A stretch of DNA of 64,000 nt from an uncultured bacterium (GTDB lineage: Bacteria > Bacteroidota > Bacteroidia > Chitinophagales > Chitinophagaceae): the NCBI GenBank assembly GCA_903826405.1, contig CAIKEH010000043.1:38093-102092 (forward strand). Direction: 5' to 3'. The notes beneath the pieces are model-generated. The model made no database searches, was not told where the DNA came from, and was given only the letters and a program-made list of their open reading frames with translations. Both the position numbers and the translations under genes were made by a program. Positions 49,883-59,715 of this stretch are shown one piece after another (positions within the stretch are counted from its first letter, which is position 1; every line of letters starts with the position of its first letter).

Positions 49883-51079
49883 ATGAAACATCAATACAAA
49901 CCTCTTGCCTTACTATCGCTGATGTTCCTGATGGTGGGATCCTTGTTCTGCATGAACGACATCCTCCTGCCTTCTCTCATCACCCATTTCGATCTTAATT
50001 ATACGCAGGCGACCATGATCCAGTTCGCCTTCTATCTCACCTATATCATTTTCCCCATACCCATTGCGGGGATGATCCACAAATACGGGTACAAAGTGAG
50101 CCTGTTGGTGGCCGTTGTGGCCTGCGCTGCGGGATGTGCCTTCTTCCTTCCGGCGAAATATTACGATTCCTATCCATTGGTTCTGATCGCCATCTTCATC
50201 ATTTCCACCGGCCTCACCATCATCAATGTGGCTGCGAATCCATTCGCGGCACTTCTTGGTGACCCAGAGGGATCACACCAGCGCATCAATTTCGTTCAGG
50301 TTTTTTCGAGGATCGGATATGCCGCAACACCCCTTGTTGCCACAGCACTCATTTATGACCGAAGCGGTCAGGTCCGTTTTCATTTTCCCTATGTCATCCT
50401 GGCCATATGCTTGGTGGCCATTGCCGTTCTGATGTTCGCCTCCCACCTGCCCGCCATGAAACCTGATGATGAGGAGCCCTTCACCACCAAGGGCATCATC
50501 CGGGAAGCGAGGTCTTACAAACATCTTTTTTATGGGGTATTCGCCATGTTCTTCTATATGGGCGCCGAAGCCTGTACAGCCGGCTTTTTCATCCCTTATC
50601 TGAAATCCGTCCTGGGATTCAACGACCAGAAAGCAGCCAGTTACCTGACGCTCTATTATGTGCTGACAGCCATCATGGGGATGGCCGCCGTATTTTTCCT
50701 GCGCTACATCAAAGCACACAAACTGGTGGGCATGTTCGGTATAGGCATGATCATCCTCTACATGATCTGCATACACGTGAACACGGGTTACAATGAATAC
50801 CTGCTTGCAGGTTTGGGCATCTTCCTGTCCATCATGTTCCCAACCCTGTTCAGTCTGGCCATCGAGGATATAGGTGCTTTCACCGGCAAGGGTTCTGCAT
50901 TGGTCAATTTTGCCCTGATCGGAGGTTCTATATTCCCGCCATTACAAGGATTCATCGCAGACCACCACGGTGTGCAGGTTTCCTATATGGTGCCGATGGT
51001 ATGCTTTATCATGATAACCATCTATGCTTTCTACTTGACGAAAGAGCCCATCCAGAAAAGAAGCAAGGCAATAGGATGA
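49883..51079 (+). CDS. MFS sugar permease (FucP-like)
   Basis: MKHQYKPLALLSLMFLMVGSLFCMNDILLPSL, NVAANPFAALLGDPEGSHQRINFVQVFSRIGYAATPLV. Confidence 0.88.
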   Translation: MKHQYKPLALLSLMFLMVGSLFCMNDILLPSLITHFDLNYTQATMIQFAFYLTYIIFPIPIAGMIHKYGYKVSLLVAVVACAAGCAFFLPAKYYDSYPLVLIAIFIISTGLTIINVAANPFAALLGDPEGSHQRINFVQVFSRIGYAATPLVATALIYDRSGQVRFHFPYVILAICLVAIAVLMFASHLPAMKPDDEEPFTTKGIIREARSYKHLFYGVFAMFFYMGAEACTAGFFIPYLKSVLGFNDQKAASYLTLYYVLTAIMGMAAVFFLRYIKAHKLVGMFGIGMIILYMICIHVNTGYNEYLLAGLGIFLSIMFPTLFSLAIEDIGAFTGKGSALVNFALIGGSIFPPLQGFIADHHGVQVSYMVPMVCFIMITIYAFYLTKEPIQKRSKAIG

Positions 51080-52008
51080 AAGTTGAACAAGGAAATGAAG
51101 TGAAAAAGAAATTGCTGATCACAGGATCGACGGGATTCGTTGCAGGCCATGTTATAGAGCAGGCAAGTGAAAACTGGTCGGTTCATGGTGTCTCCCGCTC
51201 GATCCATACCAGCAGTTCAGGGTCGGCACAAAACCATGTGGCAGACCTTCTTGAACCGGACCAGGTTTCGCGATTAATTCAGGAGATACGACCTGATGCT
51301 GTGATACACACAGCAGCGATGGCCAACATCGACCAATGCCAGACAGATCAGGTATCGGCGCATGCCGTCAATGTTGGAGCCACGAGCACCATTGCTGAGC
51401 TGTGTAAAAACATGGGAATTAAGTTGGTCTATTGCTCCACGGATTCCATTTTCGACGGAGAAAAAGGCAACTATGAAGAGACGGATACCCCTCATCCGGT
51501 CAACTTTTATGCGGAAACAAAAGTGGAAGCGGAAAAAATCGTTCTGTCCGCATCAGACAGGAATGTAGTGGCCAGGCTATCGCTGGTCATGGGGTTTCCG
51601 GTGAGCGGTAAAGGAAACTCCTTCCTCAACGACATGATCCTCAAAATCGGCAGGAATGAACCGGTGAACTTCCCGCAGAATGAGATCAGGACACCCATCG
51701 ATGTCATCACCCTGGCGACGGCATTGGCGGAATTGGCCGGCAACATATTCCACGGCATCATTCATCTCGCAGGCAACACTCGATCTGACCGATATTCCAT
51801 GGCACAGAAGATCGCAGATATCTTGGGACTGCCGCCTGAATCACGGTCACTGATCAGAGGAACGGATTCCAACTCCATCCCCGGAAGGGCACGCCGTCCG
51901 AATGATGCTTCACTGAACAACAGCAAAGCACGCCAACTGCTCCGCACACCCATGCTCACGCTGGAGGAAGGATTGCAACAGGTGATAAAAGCACATAAAA
52001 CGAATTGA
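51076..52008 (+). CDS. NAD(P)-dependent sugar epimerase/RmlD-like SDR
   Basis: LLITGSTGFVAGHVIEQA, VIHTAAMANIDQCQTDQVSAHAVNV, YCSTDSIFDGEKGNYEETDTPHPVNFYAETKVEAE. Confidence 0.9.
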   Translation: MKVEQGNEVKKKLLITGSTGFVAGHVIEQASENWSVHGVSRSIHTSSSGSAQNHVADLLEPDQVSRLIQEIRPDAVIHTAAMANIDQCQTDQVSAHAVNVGATSTIAELCKNMGIKLVYCSTDSIFDGEKGNYEETDTPHPVNFYAETKVEAEKIVLSASDRNVVARLSLVMGFPVSGKGNSFLNDMILKIGRNEPVNFPQNEIRTPIDVITLATALAELAGNIFHGIIHLAGNTRSDRYSMAQKIADILGLPPESRSLIRGTDSNSIPGRARRPNDASLNNSKARQLLRTPMLTLEEGLQQVIKAHKTN

Positions 52009-52010
52009 AC

Positions 52011-53201
52011 ATGGCCAAGATCCAACACGACCTGGAGATCAAATTCGGTACCCAATATGGTAAAGAAGAGGAGGAGGCGGTACTTCGCGTACTCCGCAAC
52101 AACGCACCTACGAGTGGTGACGAATGCATAGCCTTCGAAAAAGCTTTTGCTGCCTATGCAGGGGTTAAACATGCCCGAGTGGTGAGCAATGGCAGTTCTG
52201 CCCTTTTCCTTTCCATGATCGGCATCGGCATAAAACCGGGAGATCAGGTACTGACCACCCCCATCACCTGGATAGCCACCGCGGCAGCCCCGGTCACCCT
52301 GGGTGCTAAAGTGGATTTCGTGGACATCGATCTGGAGACATACAACTTGGATGTGAAACAGATCGACGCACACATCACACCTCAAACCAAGGCCATCATC
52401 CCTGTACACCTCTATGGACAGCCCGCCGAGATGGATGAGATCATGGCCATTGCTCAGAAACACGGTATCTCCATAGTAGAGGACGCGGCCCATGCCATCG
52501 GCGCAGAATACAAGGGACGAAAAGTGGGCGGATTCGGAGCCACAGGCTGCTTCAGTTTCCACGAACAGAAAAATATCTCCACCCTCGGTGAGGGAGGAAT
52601 GGTTCTCACGAATGATGATGCCATTTTCGAGCGGATCTCCCTTTACCGTTCCCATTGCACACGCGTCCACGGGGTCAGCACTAAATACTGCAAGCTCAAT
52701 GAAGAAAAATTCCCCATCGGCAAAAAATTCTGGTGGCAGGATTTCGATGACTGCGGCTACAACTTCCGGATGACAGATATCCAGGCCGCGGTGGGATTGG
52801 AACAACTCAAGAAAGTGGACCAGTTCAACCAGAAAAGGATCGACCATGCTGCCTTTATAACGGAAGGGCTTAAGGATATGGCCGGCCTGACCTTACCCAA
52901 ACCCAGACCCTACAATAAACATGTATTCCATCTTTATCCCGTACTCATCGATCCTAAAGAATTCGGTTTGACCAAAGAAGACTTCATCCAAGACCTGCTG
53001 TATAAGTATGGTATCAAGGCCGGCTTTCATTACATTCCCTTACATTATTCCACTGCATTCAAAGAACGTGGCTTCAAGAAAGGTCAGTTCCCCAATGCGG
53101 AAAAACTCGGTGATCAGTTGGTGACACTCCCCATCAATCCGAGAATGACGGAAGCTGCACTGGATCATCTTGTAAAGAGTGTTCGCTCACTACAATCCTG
53201 A
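52011..53201 (+). CDS. DegT/DnrJ/EryC1/StrS family PLP aminotransferase
   Basis: ALFLSMIGIGIKPGDQVLTTPITWIATAAAP, PVHLYGQPAEMDEIMAIA, VEDAAHAIGAEYKGRKVGGFGATGCFSFHEQKNISTLGEGGM (PLP Lys). Confidence 0.95.
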   Translation: MAKIQHDLEIKFGTQYGKEEEEAVLRVLRNNAPTSGDECIAFEKAFAAYAGVKHARVVSNGSSALFLSMIGIGIKPGDQVLTTPITWIATAAAPVTLGAKVDFVDIDLETYNLDVKQIDAHITPQTKAIIPVHLYGQPAEMDEIMAIAQKHGISIVEDAAHAIGAEYKGRKVGGFGATGCFSFHEQKNISTLGEGGMVLTNDDAIFERISLYRSHCTRVHGVSTKYCKLNEEKFPIGKKFWWQDFDDCGYNFRMTDIQAAVGLEQLKKVDQFNQKRIDHAAFITEGLKDMAGLTLPKPRPYNKHVFHLYPVLIDPKEFGLTKEDFIQDLLYKYGIKAGFHYIPLHYSTAFKERGFKKGQFPNAEKLGDQLVTLPINPRMTEAALDHLVKSVRSLQS

Positions 53202-53204
53202 ACC

Positions 53205-54602
53205 ATGCAACTGAATTTTGAAGAAAACGTCAGTGGTTTGAAAAAGCGGGGTGAGCTTTTTGCATCCCGGATCCCCATACATATCTCACGTTCTCCGGGC
53301 AGACTCGACCTCATGGGCGGCAATGATGATTATACCGGCGGCCTGGTCTTCGAATCGACCATCCGCGAAGGAACCTATGCGGCGGCTCAACTGAGAACGG
53401 ATGGCAAAATTGTCGTCCGGAATCCAGCAGTAGCCGGAAAAGGATGGGTGAGTGAAATCGTTTTGGAAATCGATGAGCTTTCGGAGGAACAGAAAGTGGT
53501 TGAATGGGTGAACCGGTCGGCTGATATACGTTGGACAGCATATGTGCTCGGAAACATCCACTACCTGAAAAAGAAATTCCCGGACCGCATAAAAGGGGGG
53601 CTTACTTTATACATGGACACTAACGTGCCCTTCAACCGCGGTGTCAGTTCTTCGGCCGCGATCGAAGTGTCTGTTATGAAGGCCTCTGCTGCTGCAATGG
53701 GTATCGATCTATCGGGCATGGAACTGGCGGTTGCCTGCCAATGGGTTGAGAATACCATAGCAGGATCGGCCTGTGGAATCATGGATCAGGCCGCAGTGGT
53801 CACCGGTAAAGAAGGATATATCATGCCGATGATCTGCCAGCCCTGTACCGCCGAGGAACTCATCCGACTACCGGAAGAACTCAATATCTGGGGCATAGAT
53901 TCCGGAGTCAGCCATCAGGTTTCAGGAATAGAGTACGAAGCAGCAAGGGCAGCCGCATTCATGGGTTACAAGATCATTTGTGACGAAGCAAAGGTTCCGG
54001 TTACCTTAGATGGATCTACAGAGATCAGCCGTTATACCGATCCCGTATGGAACGGCTACCTCGCCAACCTGACACTGTCCGAATTCCGTGAAAAATTCGA
54101 GTCGATCCTGCCTGTTCAAATTGATAAAAAAAACTATCTGGAACTTCACCAATTTCACCCGGATCCATTCACACCACTGAAAGATCAGGTCACATATAAC
54201 ATTTTGGCCAATACGAGATACGCGGTGGAAGAGAACCATCGTGTGCAACTATTCTCTGAACTTTCCCGTGGAGCATCACTAAGCGGATCCGTAAGAGCGT
54301 ATCAGTTGATGGGCGAACTCATGTACCAGTCTCATCAGGCGTATACATCCTGCGGATTAGGAGCAAGGGCCACCGATTTTTTAGTGGAGTTGTGCAGGAA
54401 AGAAGGAATGAAGAACGGTATCTACGGTGCCAAGATCACTGGGGGTGGTGCCGGCGGAACGGTAGCCATTCTCGCGGACAAAAAAGCCAGTGAGGTGATA
54501 AAGAGGATATTTGTCACCTATTCCACTTCAGGGATGGGCAACCCCTATCTTTTCGAAGGCAGTTCAGATGGGGCGGATGCATACGGCATAAAGGTGATAT
54601 GA
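53205..54602 (+). CDS. GHMP (galactokinase/L-arabinokinase-like) sugar kinase
   Basis: SRSPGRLDLMGGNDDYTGGLV, NVPFNRGVSSSAAIEVSVMKA, GAKITGGGAGGTVAIL. Confidence 0.92.
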   Translation: MQLNFEENVSGLKKRGELFASRIPIHISRSPGRLDLMGGNDDYTGGLVFESTIREGTYAAAQLRTDGKIVVRNPAVAGKGWVSEIVLEIDELSEEQKVVEWVNRSADIRWTAYVLGNIHYLKKKFPDRIKGGLTLYMDTNVPFNRGVSSSAAIEVSVMKASAAAMGIDLSGMELAVACQWVENTIAGSACGIMDQAAVVTGKEGYIMPMICQPCTAEELIRLPEELNIWGIDSGVSHQVSGIEYEAARAAAFMGYKIICDEAKVPVTLDGSTEISRYTDPVWNGYLANLTLSEFREKFESILPVQIDKKNYLELHQFHPDPFTPLKDQVTYNILANTRYAVEENHRVQLFSELSRGASLSGSVRAYQLMGELMYQSHQAYTSCGLGARATDFLVELCRKEGMKNGIYGAKITGGGAGGTVAILADKKASEVIKRIFVTYSTSGMGNPYLFEGSSDGADAYGIKVI

Positions 54603-54630
54603 TCAAACCATGGTTGCTTGAAAGTAGTGT

Positions 54631-55242
54631 TCAAATGGTCTGTTTATTTTTCCGCCATATTTTGAATTTAAACCGCAGCTTTTTTTGCACGAGCCAAGTC
54701 CGCCAATCAATGAAAAGTAGTGCAAGGATCAAGACCAGATAGACCAAAAGTGCGACGACCGCCTTAGGCGAACCATCTCCGGTCCAAATATCCGCTGAAT
54801 TGTTGATGGCGTAATTACCCATTCCTACGGCCAACGCATCGCTGACGAATTTGCCGATGACGAACGCAGGGATGATATTGAGCGGGTTCAGACGGGCTAT
54901 ACCCGCAGTGACAAAAAGTGGAGTACTCGAAATGGGCAACAGAGTATACAACAGGGTGAAACCTTGCGTTCGTAGTCCGCTTGCATTCAACTTACCTCCC
55001 AGAAATTCAATGTCCTTGATCTTTTCAGCCTTTAGTACTTTACCGGATAGTCGTCCGATATACAGACTGAAAAAATAGCGTCCCATGGCAGAGCCCGCCA
55101 CCCCTAAAAAAATCACAGGCCAAATGTCCAGATGGAACACCACCTGAAGGAGGATCATCAGGGTGAATGCTGGAGGCAGAGGAAGTGGGGTAAGATCCAC
55201 GACCAATGTGCCCAGAAAAACAAGAAGGTAAGCCCACCACAT
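54631..55242 (-). CDS. VTT/DedA-like small multi-TM membrane protein
   Basis: 203 aa; GVAGSAMGRYFFSLYIGRLSG, TLLYTLLPISSTPLFVTAGIARLNPLNIIPAFVIGKFVSDA. Confidence 0.75.
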   Translation of the reverse strand: MWWAYLLVFLGTLVVDLTPLPLPPAFTLMILLQVVFHLDIWPVIFLGVAGSAMGRYFFSLYIGRLSGKVLKAEKIKDIEFLGGKLNASGLRTQGFTLLYTLLPISSTPLFVTAGIARLNPLNIIPAFVIGKFVSDALAVGMGNYAINNSADIWTGDGSPKAVVALLVYLVLILALLFIDWRTWLVQKKLRFKFKIWRKNKQTI

Positions 55243-55519
55243 GCCATTTGATTTTTTCTCACGGTGTACGTATGAAGGTAGATCAAATTAACCGGGTAAA
55301 CTAGCCGTTAGGGGAGGTGGACACATGATCTTCATCGTATCCTGACCAAGCCTTGGTCATTTCCGTATGTAGCAAAGAGGTAGGACAGGCCGTTGGAACA
55401 GAGGTCAAAGCCGACAGAGGATAGTTGCTGATGATTCTCAAACCTGAAGAACCGGATGCTTCAGAACCAGGGCAGGTGCTGAATCCAGGTATCAGTGAAG
55501 GTTTCGATACATCTATAAA

Positions 55520-55822
55520 TCACTTTTCCGTGACGATGAATATCACCAACTCCTGACGACCGTTCTTTTTCCGGCGGAGATCAACGTCCACCGCATAGTT
55601 GCCGAAAGTGTTGATGAAGGGTAACAAGGCAAGAGGACTGCCCTGAACATACCTGACTTGATGAATGCCATTTTCACCTGTATTCGGTGCGGTCAGTGTA
55701 AAACCCATGATCGGACGCATCTGAAGATGGAGTTGGACATCCTTGCTGGAACTGGTGGATTGAGCATGGGCATAACAAGTCACCAAGGCCATGCCCAATG
55801 AGATGAAAATTGGACGATACAT
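55520..55822 (-). CDS. Small exported hypothetical protein
   Basis: 100 aa with N-terminal signal peptide (MYRPIFISLGMALVTCYAHAQS). Confidence 0.6.
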   Translation of the reverse strand: MYRPIFISLGMALVTCYAHAQSTSSSKDVQLHLQMRPIMGFTLTAPNTGENGIHQVRYVQGSPLALLPFINTFGNYAVDVDLRRKKNGRQELVIFIVTEK

Positions 55823-56227
55823 GATGTTGGATTTAGGTTTTTTAAAAAAATAGGATAGGTGGACGAATCAGTTACCGGAAGGGTGACACTTGAAGTGGTT
55901 GGGGAGGGAAATTCTGATTGGAACTTTAGTCCAAAGCAGAAAGGCAGAAAGGAGTCCTTAGGGTAGGTATCTGGGTACAATATACGTCCCTTGGATGATA
56001 TAATATGGCGTTTAGTGATCCCAATGGTCGGAATCATTCATCAGATTGTGTAGATATGTGATTCGGGATTCAGGATCAACGATTAGCACTTTACGAATCT
56101 GTGCAAGTCAACCATCATGGTTGGGATCGAATGGCTACTTTCACACCCCTGTTATCCAAAAACAGGACAGACTGTTCAGATCCAAATTATATAGTCTGGC
56201 GAAAACCGCCATAATCCATCTAAAAAT

Positions 56228-57304
56228 ATGAATACGACCATCAGATCCGTTAAAGATGTAAAGGCTGAAGGATGTGTGACCATCCTATTGAATACGCATC
56301 GCACTGCACCCGACAACCAAGCCGATCCCATTGCCTTGAAAAAATTGATTCAAACCGCAGAAGACAGGGTCAGGGCCGATTATCATAAAGACAAAGGATT
56401 CGGGGAGAAATTGGTCAACCGCATCAAAGAACTGGCCGCCAGTATCGATCACCAACACAATCTGGAAAGCCTCATCCTTTTCGTGAATCAGGATATCGCC
56501 GAATACACCCGACTTCCTATTTCCGTTGAACCTCGCGTTGCCCTGGATGACACATTTACTACACGTGACCTCGTACGTGGAATGCGTGCAGAATCCGGTT
56601 ACTACGTCCTTGTGTTGAATCCGCAGGAAGCCAGGCTTATCGAGGCTTTCAACGACAAACCCGTAGGCGAATCAGGCAAACCTTTCCCCATCCATAACCA
56701 GCACTTGTATTCCACCAATAAGGCCGAGGTATCCAACGCCACGCGCCAATCCAACCTTTCCGCCGAGTTCTTCAACCGTATCGACAAGGAACTCCTGAAA
56801 GCGCATAAGGAACATCCCCTTCCCGTAGTCATCTGCGCAGAAGGATCATCTTATTTCGAATACATGAAGATCGCCGACAAGAAAGAGGTGATCATTGGAC
56901 AAGTCAATCAGGACAGGAATGGCCACAAGTCCAACCATATCGTGGAAGCTGCTTGGCCAGTGGTGAAAAAATACATGGAGGAAAAGAACGCTGCACGATT
57001 CAGCGAACTGGACAAGGCGATCGGCGCAGGAAAGTACGTCGTGGACATAAACGAGATCCTTTCCGCTATCCGACAGGGCCGTGGCAAAACGATCTTCGTC
57101 AACCCCTCCGTATTCATTCCCGCATTGCTGGAAAATGACACCATCACCATCGTTCCTTCCCATGAACGGACGAAAAAAGGCGTCATTGATGATGTCGTAG
57201 ATGAGCTCATAGAAGAGAATTTCCGTTTCGGAGGCGACGTCGTCTTCCTGGAAGGGGACAAACTGGATGTCTATCACGGGCTCGTTCTGTCCACCAGATA
57301 TTAA
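56228..57304 (+). CDS. baeRF3-like (bacterial eRF1/Pelota-like) protein
   Basis: 358 aa; layout of two alpha/beta domains (CVTILLNTHRTAPDNQADPIALKKLI...; YYVLVLNPQEARLIEAFNDKP...PVVICAEGSSYFEYMKIAD...IGQVNQDRNGHKSNHIVEAAWPVVKKY) typical of baeRF proteins. Confidence 0.6.
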   Translation: MNTTIRSVKDVKAEGCVTILLNTHRTAPDNQADPIALKKLIQTAEDRVRADYHKDKGFGEKLVNRIKELAASIDHQHNLESLILFVNQDIAEYTRLPISVEPRVALDDTFTTRDLVRGMRAESGYYVLVLNPQEARLIEAFNDKPVGESGKPFPIHNQHLYSTNKAEVSNATRQSNLSAEFFNRIDKELLKAHKEHPLPVVICAEGSSYFEYMKIADKKEVIIGQVNQDRNGHKSNHIVEAAWPVVKKYMEEKNAARFSELDKAIGAGKYVVDINEILSAIRQGRGKTIFVNPSVFIPALLENDTITIVPSHERTKKGVIDDVVDELIEENFRFGGDVVFLEGDKLDVYHGLVLSTRY

Positions 57305-57442
57305 ACTCGGAACCGCATTTCTGAAGCTTGAGCATCCCTTCGTTCCAAAACTCCGGACCGGAGTGGTCACAACGTAAGGTTAATGTTCTTTTCCATAAAG
57401 AACCTTTACTTAAATTTAGTGCAACGAAAAGCACTTTACGAC

Positions 57443-59701
57443 ATGAGCGGCAAGAAGCCAGTCATCGCGATCCTCATCCTTTCCTTCCTCATCCTTTCTG
57501 TATGCCGGGCGAAATCCCAGTCTTCAGCAGGGCATCCCATACTCTTCGCACAGTTGGACAAAGATGTATATCTACCGGAAGAGACGGTCTGGTTCAAGAT
57601 CTTCATATATAACGACGAGTTCATAGACTCAAGCATACAGAACATCTACGTTGATTACTACAACGACAGGCGCCAATTGATCGCACACCAGAAATATATC
57701 AGTTACCTGTCCACGGCGAAAGGACAATTCACCCTGCCGAAAGATCTGCAAGAAGACAGGATATGGATGGTGATGTATAGAAAGAATGATGTCATCACCG
57801 ACCCGGGGAATCATTTCACAAAAGCCATCCGGGTTTTCCGGGAGAATAAACTGCCGCAAACAGTAGCCTTCAATAATATCGAAACACCAATATCTGCGGC
57901 ACCCCCCCTTAACACATCAAGACTGTTCATCAAACAGGACTCCACATTTGCGAATCTTTCCTTCCATAATGATGACAGGCATTACGATACCATCACCCTT
58001 GAGGTCCTTACTCAAGGAGAAAGCATATTCAGAAACACCTATTCGCTTCGCGAAACACCCCGCTTCCTGTTGCATTTCCCCGCGCAAAAACTTGACAACG
58101 GCTTCCATGAAGTCCGTATTCTGGACAAGGCCGGCATTCTTATCGAAAGAAAGACGTTCTTTCATACGGACAGATCATATCTGATACATCCTCAGATCCG
58201 GCTGGATACTTTCGACGTATCACCGAACAGCGAAAATTACTGGCACATCACCGGCCTGCCACCCGGCACACTCAGCATCTCGATAAATGATGCAGACATG
58301 CCTCATGACCCTTACGGTATGCCTTATGAAATTCATGCAAGACCTTTTGTAAAAAGGGGAATACCGGAGATCGCTGCTCAACTCCTGGATACGACAGGAA
58401 CCATCAATAATATATCGGACAGCCTCGCACTGAACCTTCGTGCCGATTCACTTCCCGTCGGAGGTATGAAAAACGAACCGGACAAACTCATCACCGTGAG
58501 TGGGGTATTGCGCAAGATCGATCCCCGAAAGGACCGGGACTATTATCCATCATTTGTCGACCTGGACCTATATACCGGTCAAAAAATGAACACACGATAC
58601 AAAGCTTATATCATCAACGATTCGATCGTGAGATTCAAGGATCTTTTCTTTTTCGATACCACCATAGCCAGAGGCATGGTGCTGAAGGATGGAGAGGCGC
58701 ATCCCAATTATAAGGTGATCTTCGACTCTCTATACCGGCCTGCTCTGAAAGATCCGATCCTGATGGAAGATACGGGGATACCCGAAATGGGAAAGGATAT
58801 AAGGGAAAATCTGGTCAGGGTACTGCACGGTGGGCAGCAATACGATTCCGCTTTACGAGCGATAACGCTGCAGACAGTATATATCAAAGCCCGCAATAAG
58901 GACCGCATAAAAAAAATAGACGCCCTCTACACCGGCACTTATTTTTCCTCAAGAGACGCAGCTTCCAAAATGGTCGTGGAGGATGACAGCAATTTTGTGA
59001 GGAACACGTTCGAACTCGGTCAGTACATTGCTTCCCACACACCGGGTCTTCGTTTTGACCCTAATGCAAACATAAACATGCAGTCTAATGATCCCGTATC
59101 AACATCTTCCTCATCAATAAGCTCATCGCCATCCACCCCTAGGTTGTTGCCTGATCGAGCCCCTTCCTCCATGTCGAAAATCAGTTTCTTTCCTGATGCT
59201 GACCGGTCCACCCCACCGAATCTGATTGGCGCCCCCTCCACCTTTTTTTACTGGCCACGCGAGAGCGGATCGACCATGATCTATCTAGATGAGGAATACA
59301 CGACCTATGACCTAATCAGGAACATGCCACTGACGAGCTTTTCATATATCAAGGTTTTCAGAAAAGATTTCCATGGCCCCTATGGCTATATTGGTCCGGC
59401 CATCTGTCTGTATACCAAAAAAGGGGGAAGCAAAAGCTATTTCAGCATCAACAAAGCTGGTTATACCATGATCAATGGATATACTCAGGCCGAGAATATT
59501 GCAGATCTCACGGAGGATTCCCGGTTCTCCGTTTGGAACAGCACGGTATATTGGAATCCGGATGTGTATCCCCGTTCCACTTCAGATGAGGTGGAGGTCA
59601 GATTCCGGAACAATTCATTTTCCAAACGTTATCGGATCATCATTCAGGGGCTTACCGTTATGGGAACACCCGTTTATTTTGAAAAGATCATTGCCCAATA
59701 A
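57443..59701 (+). CDS. Large exported protein with macroglobulin MG2-like N-terminus and TonB-plug-like C-terminal region
   Basis: Signal peptide; ILFAQLDKDVYLPEETVWFKIFIYND (MG2-like); Ser-rich linker (STSSSSISSSPSTP); C-terminal YIGPAICLYTKKGG and SFSKRYRIIIQGLTVMGTPVYFEKIIA. Confidence 0.65.
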   Translation: MSGKKPVIAILILSFLILSVCRAKSQSSAGHPILFAQLDKDVYLPEETVWFKIFIYNDEFIDSSIQNIYVDYYNDRRQLIAHQKYISYLSTAKGQFTLPKDLQEDRIWMVMYRKNDVITDPGNHFTKAIRVFRENKLPQTVAFNNIETPISAAPPLNTSRLFIKQDSTFANLSFHNDDRHYDTITLEVLTQGESIFRNTYSLRETPRFLLHFPAQKLDNGFHEVRILDKAGILIERKTFFHTDRSYLIHPQIRLDTFDVSPNSENYWHITGLPPGTLSISINDADMPHDPYGMPYEIHARPFVKRGIPEIAAQLLDTTGTINNISDSLALNLRADSLPVGGMKNEPDKLITVSGVLRKIDPRKDRDYYPSFVDLDLYTGQKMNTRYKAYIINDSIVRFKDLFFFDTTIARGMVLKDGEAHPNYKVIFDSLYRPALKDPILMEDTGIPEMGKDIRENLVRVLHGGQQYDSALRAITLQTVYIKARNKDRIKKIDALYTGTYFSSRDAASKMVVEDDSNFVRNTFELGQYIASHTPGLRFDPNANINMQSNDPVSTSSSSISSSPSTPRLLPDRAPSSMSKISFFPDADRSTPPNLIGAPSTFFYWPRESGSTMIYLDEEYTTYDLIRNMPLTSFSYIKVFRKDFHGPYGYIGPAICLYTKKGGSKSYFSINKAGYTMINGYTQAENIADLTEDSRFSVWNSTVYWNPDVYPRSTSDEVEVRFRNNSFSKRYRIIIQGLTVMGTPVYFEKIIAQ

Positions 59702-59715
59702 GTGAATAGACATTT

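Noticed and set aside
51762-52847. 361-aa ORF on the minus strand
   Set aside because: Antisense to strongly supported SDR and DegT aminotransferase genes; no recognisable domain; expected shadow ORF.
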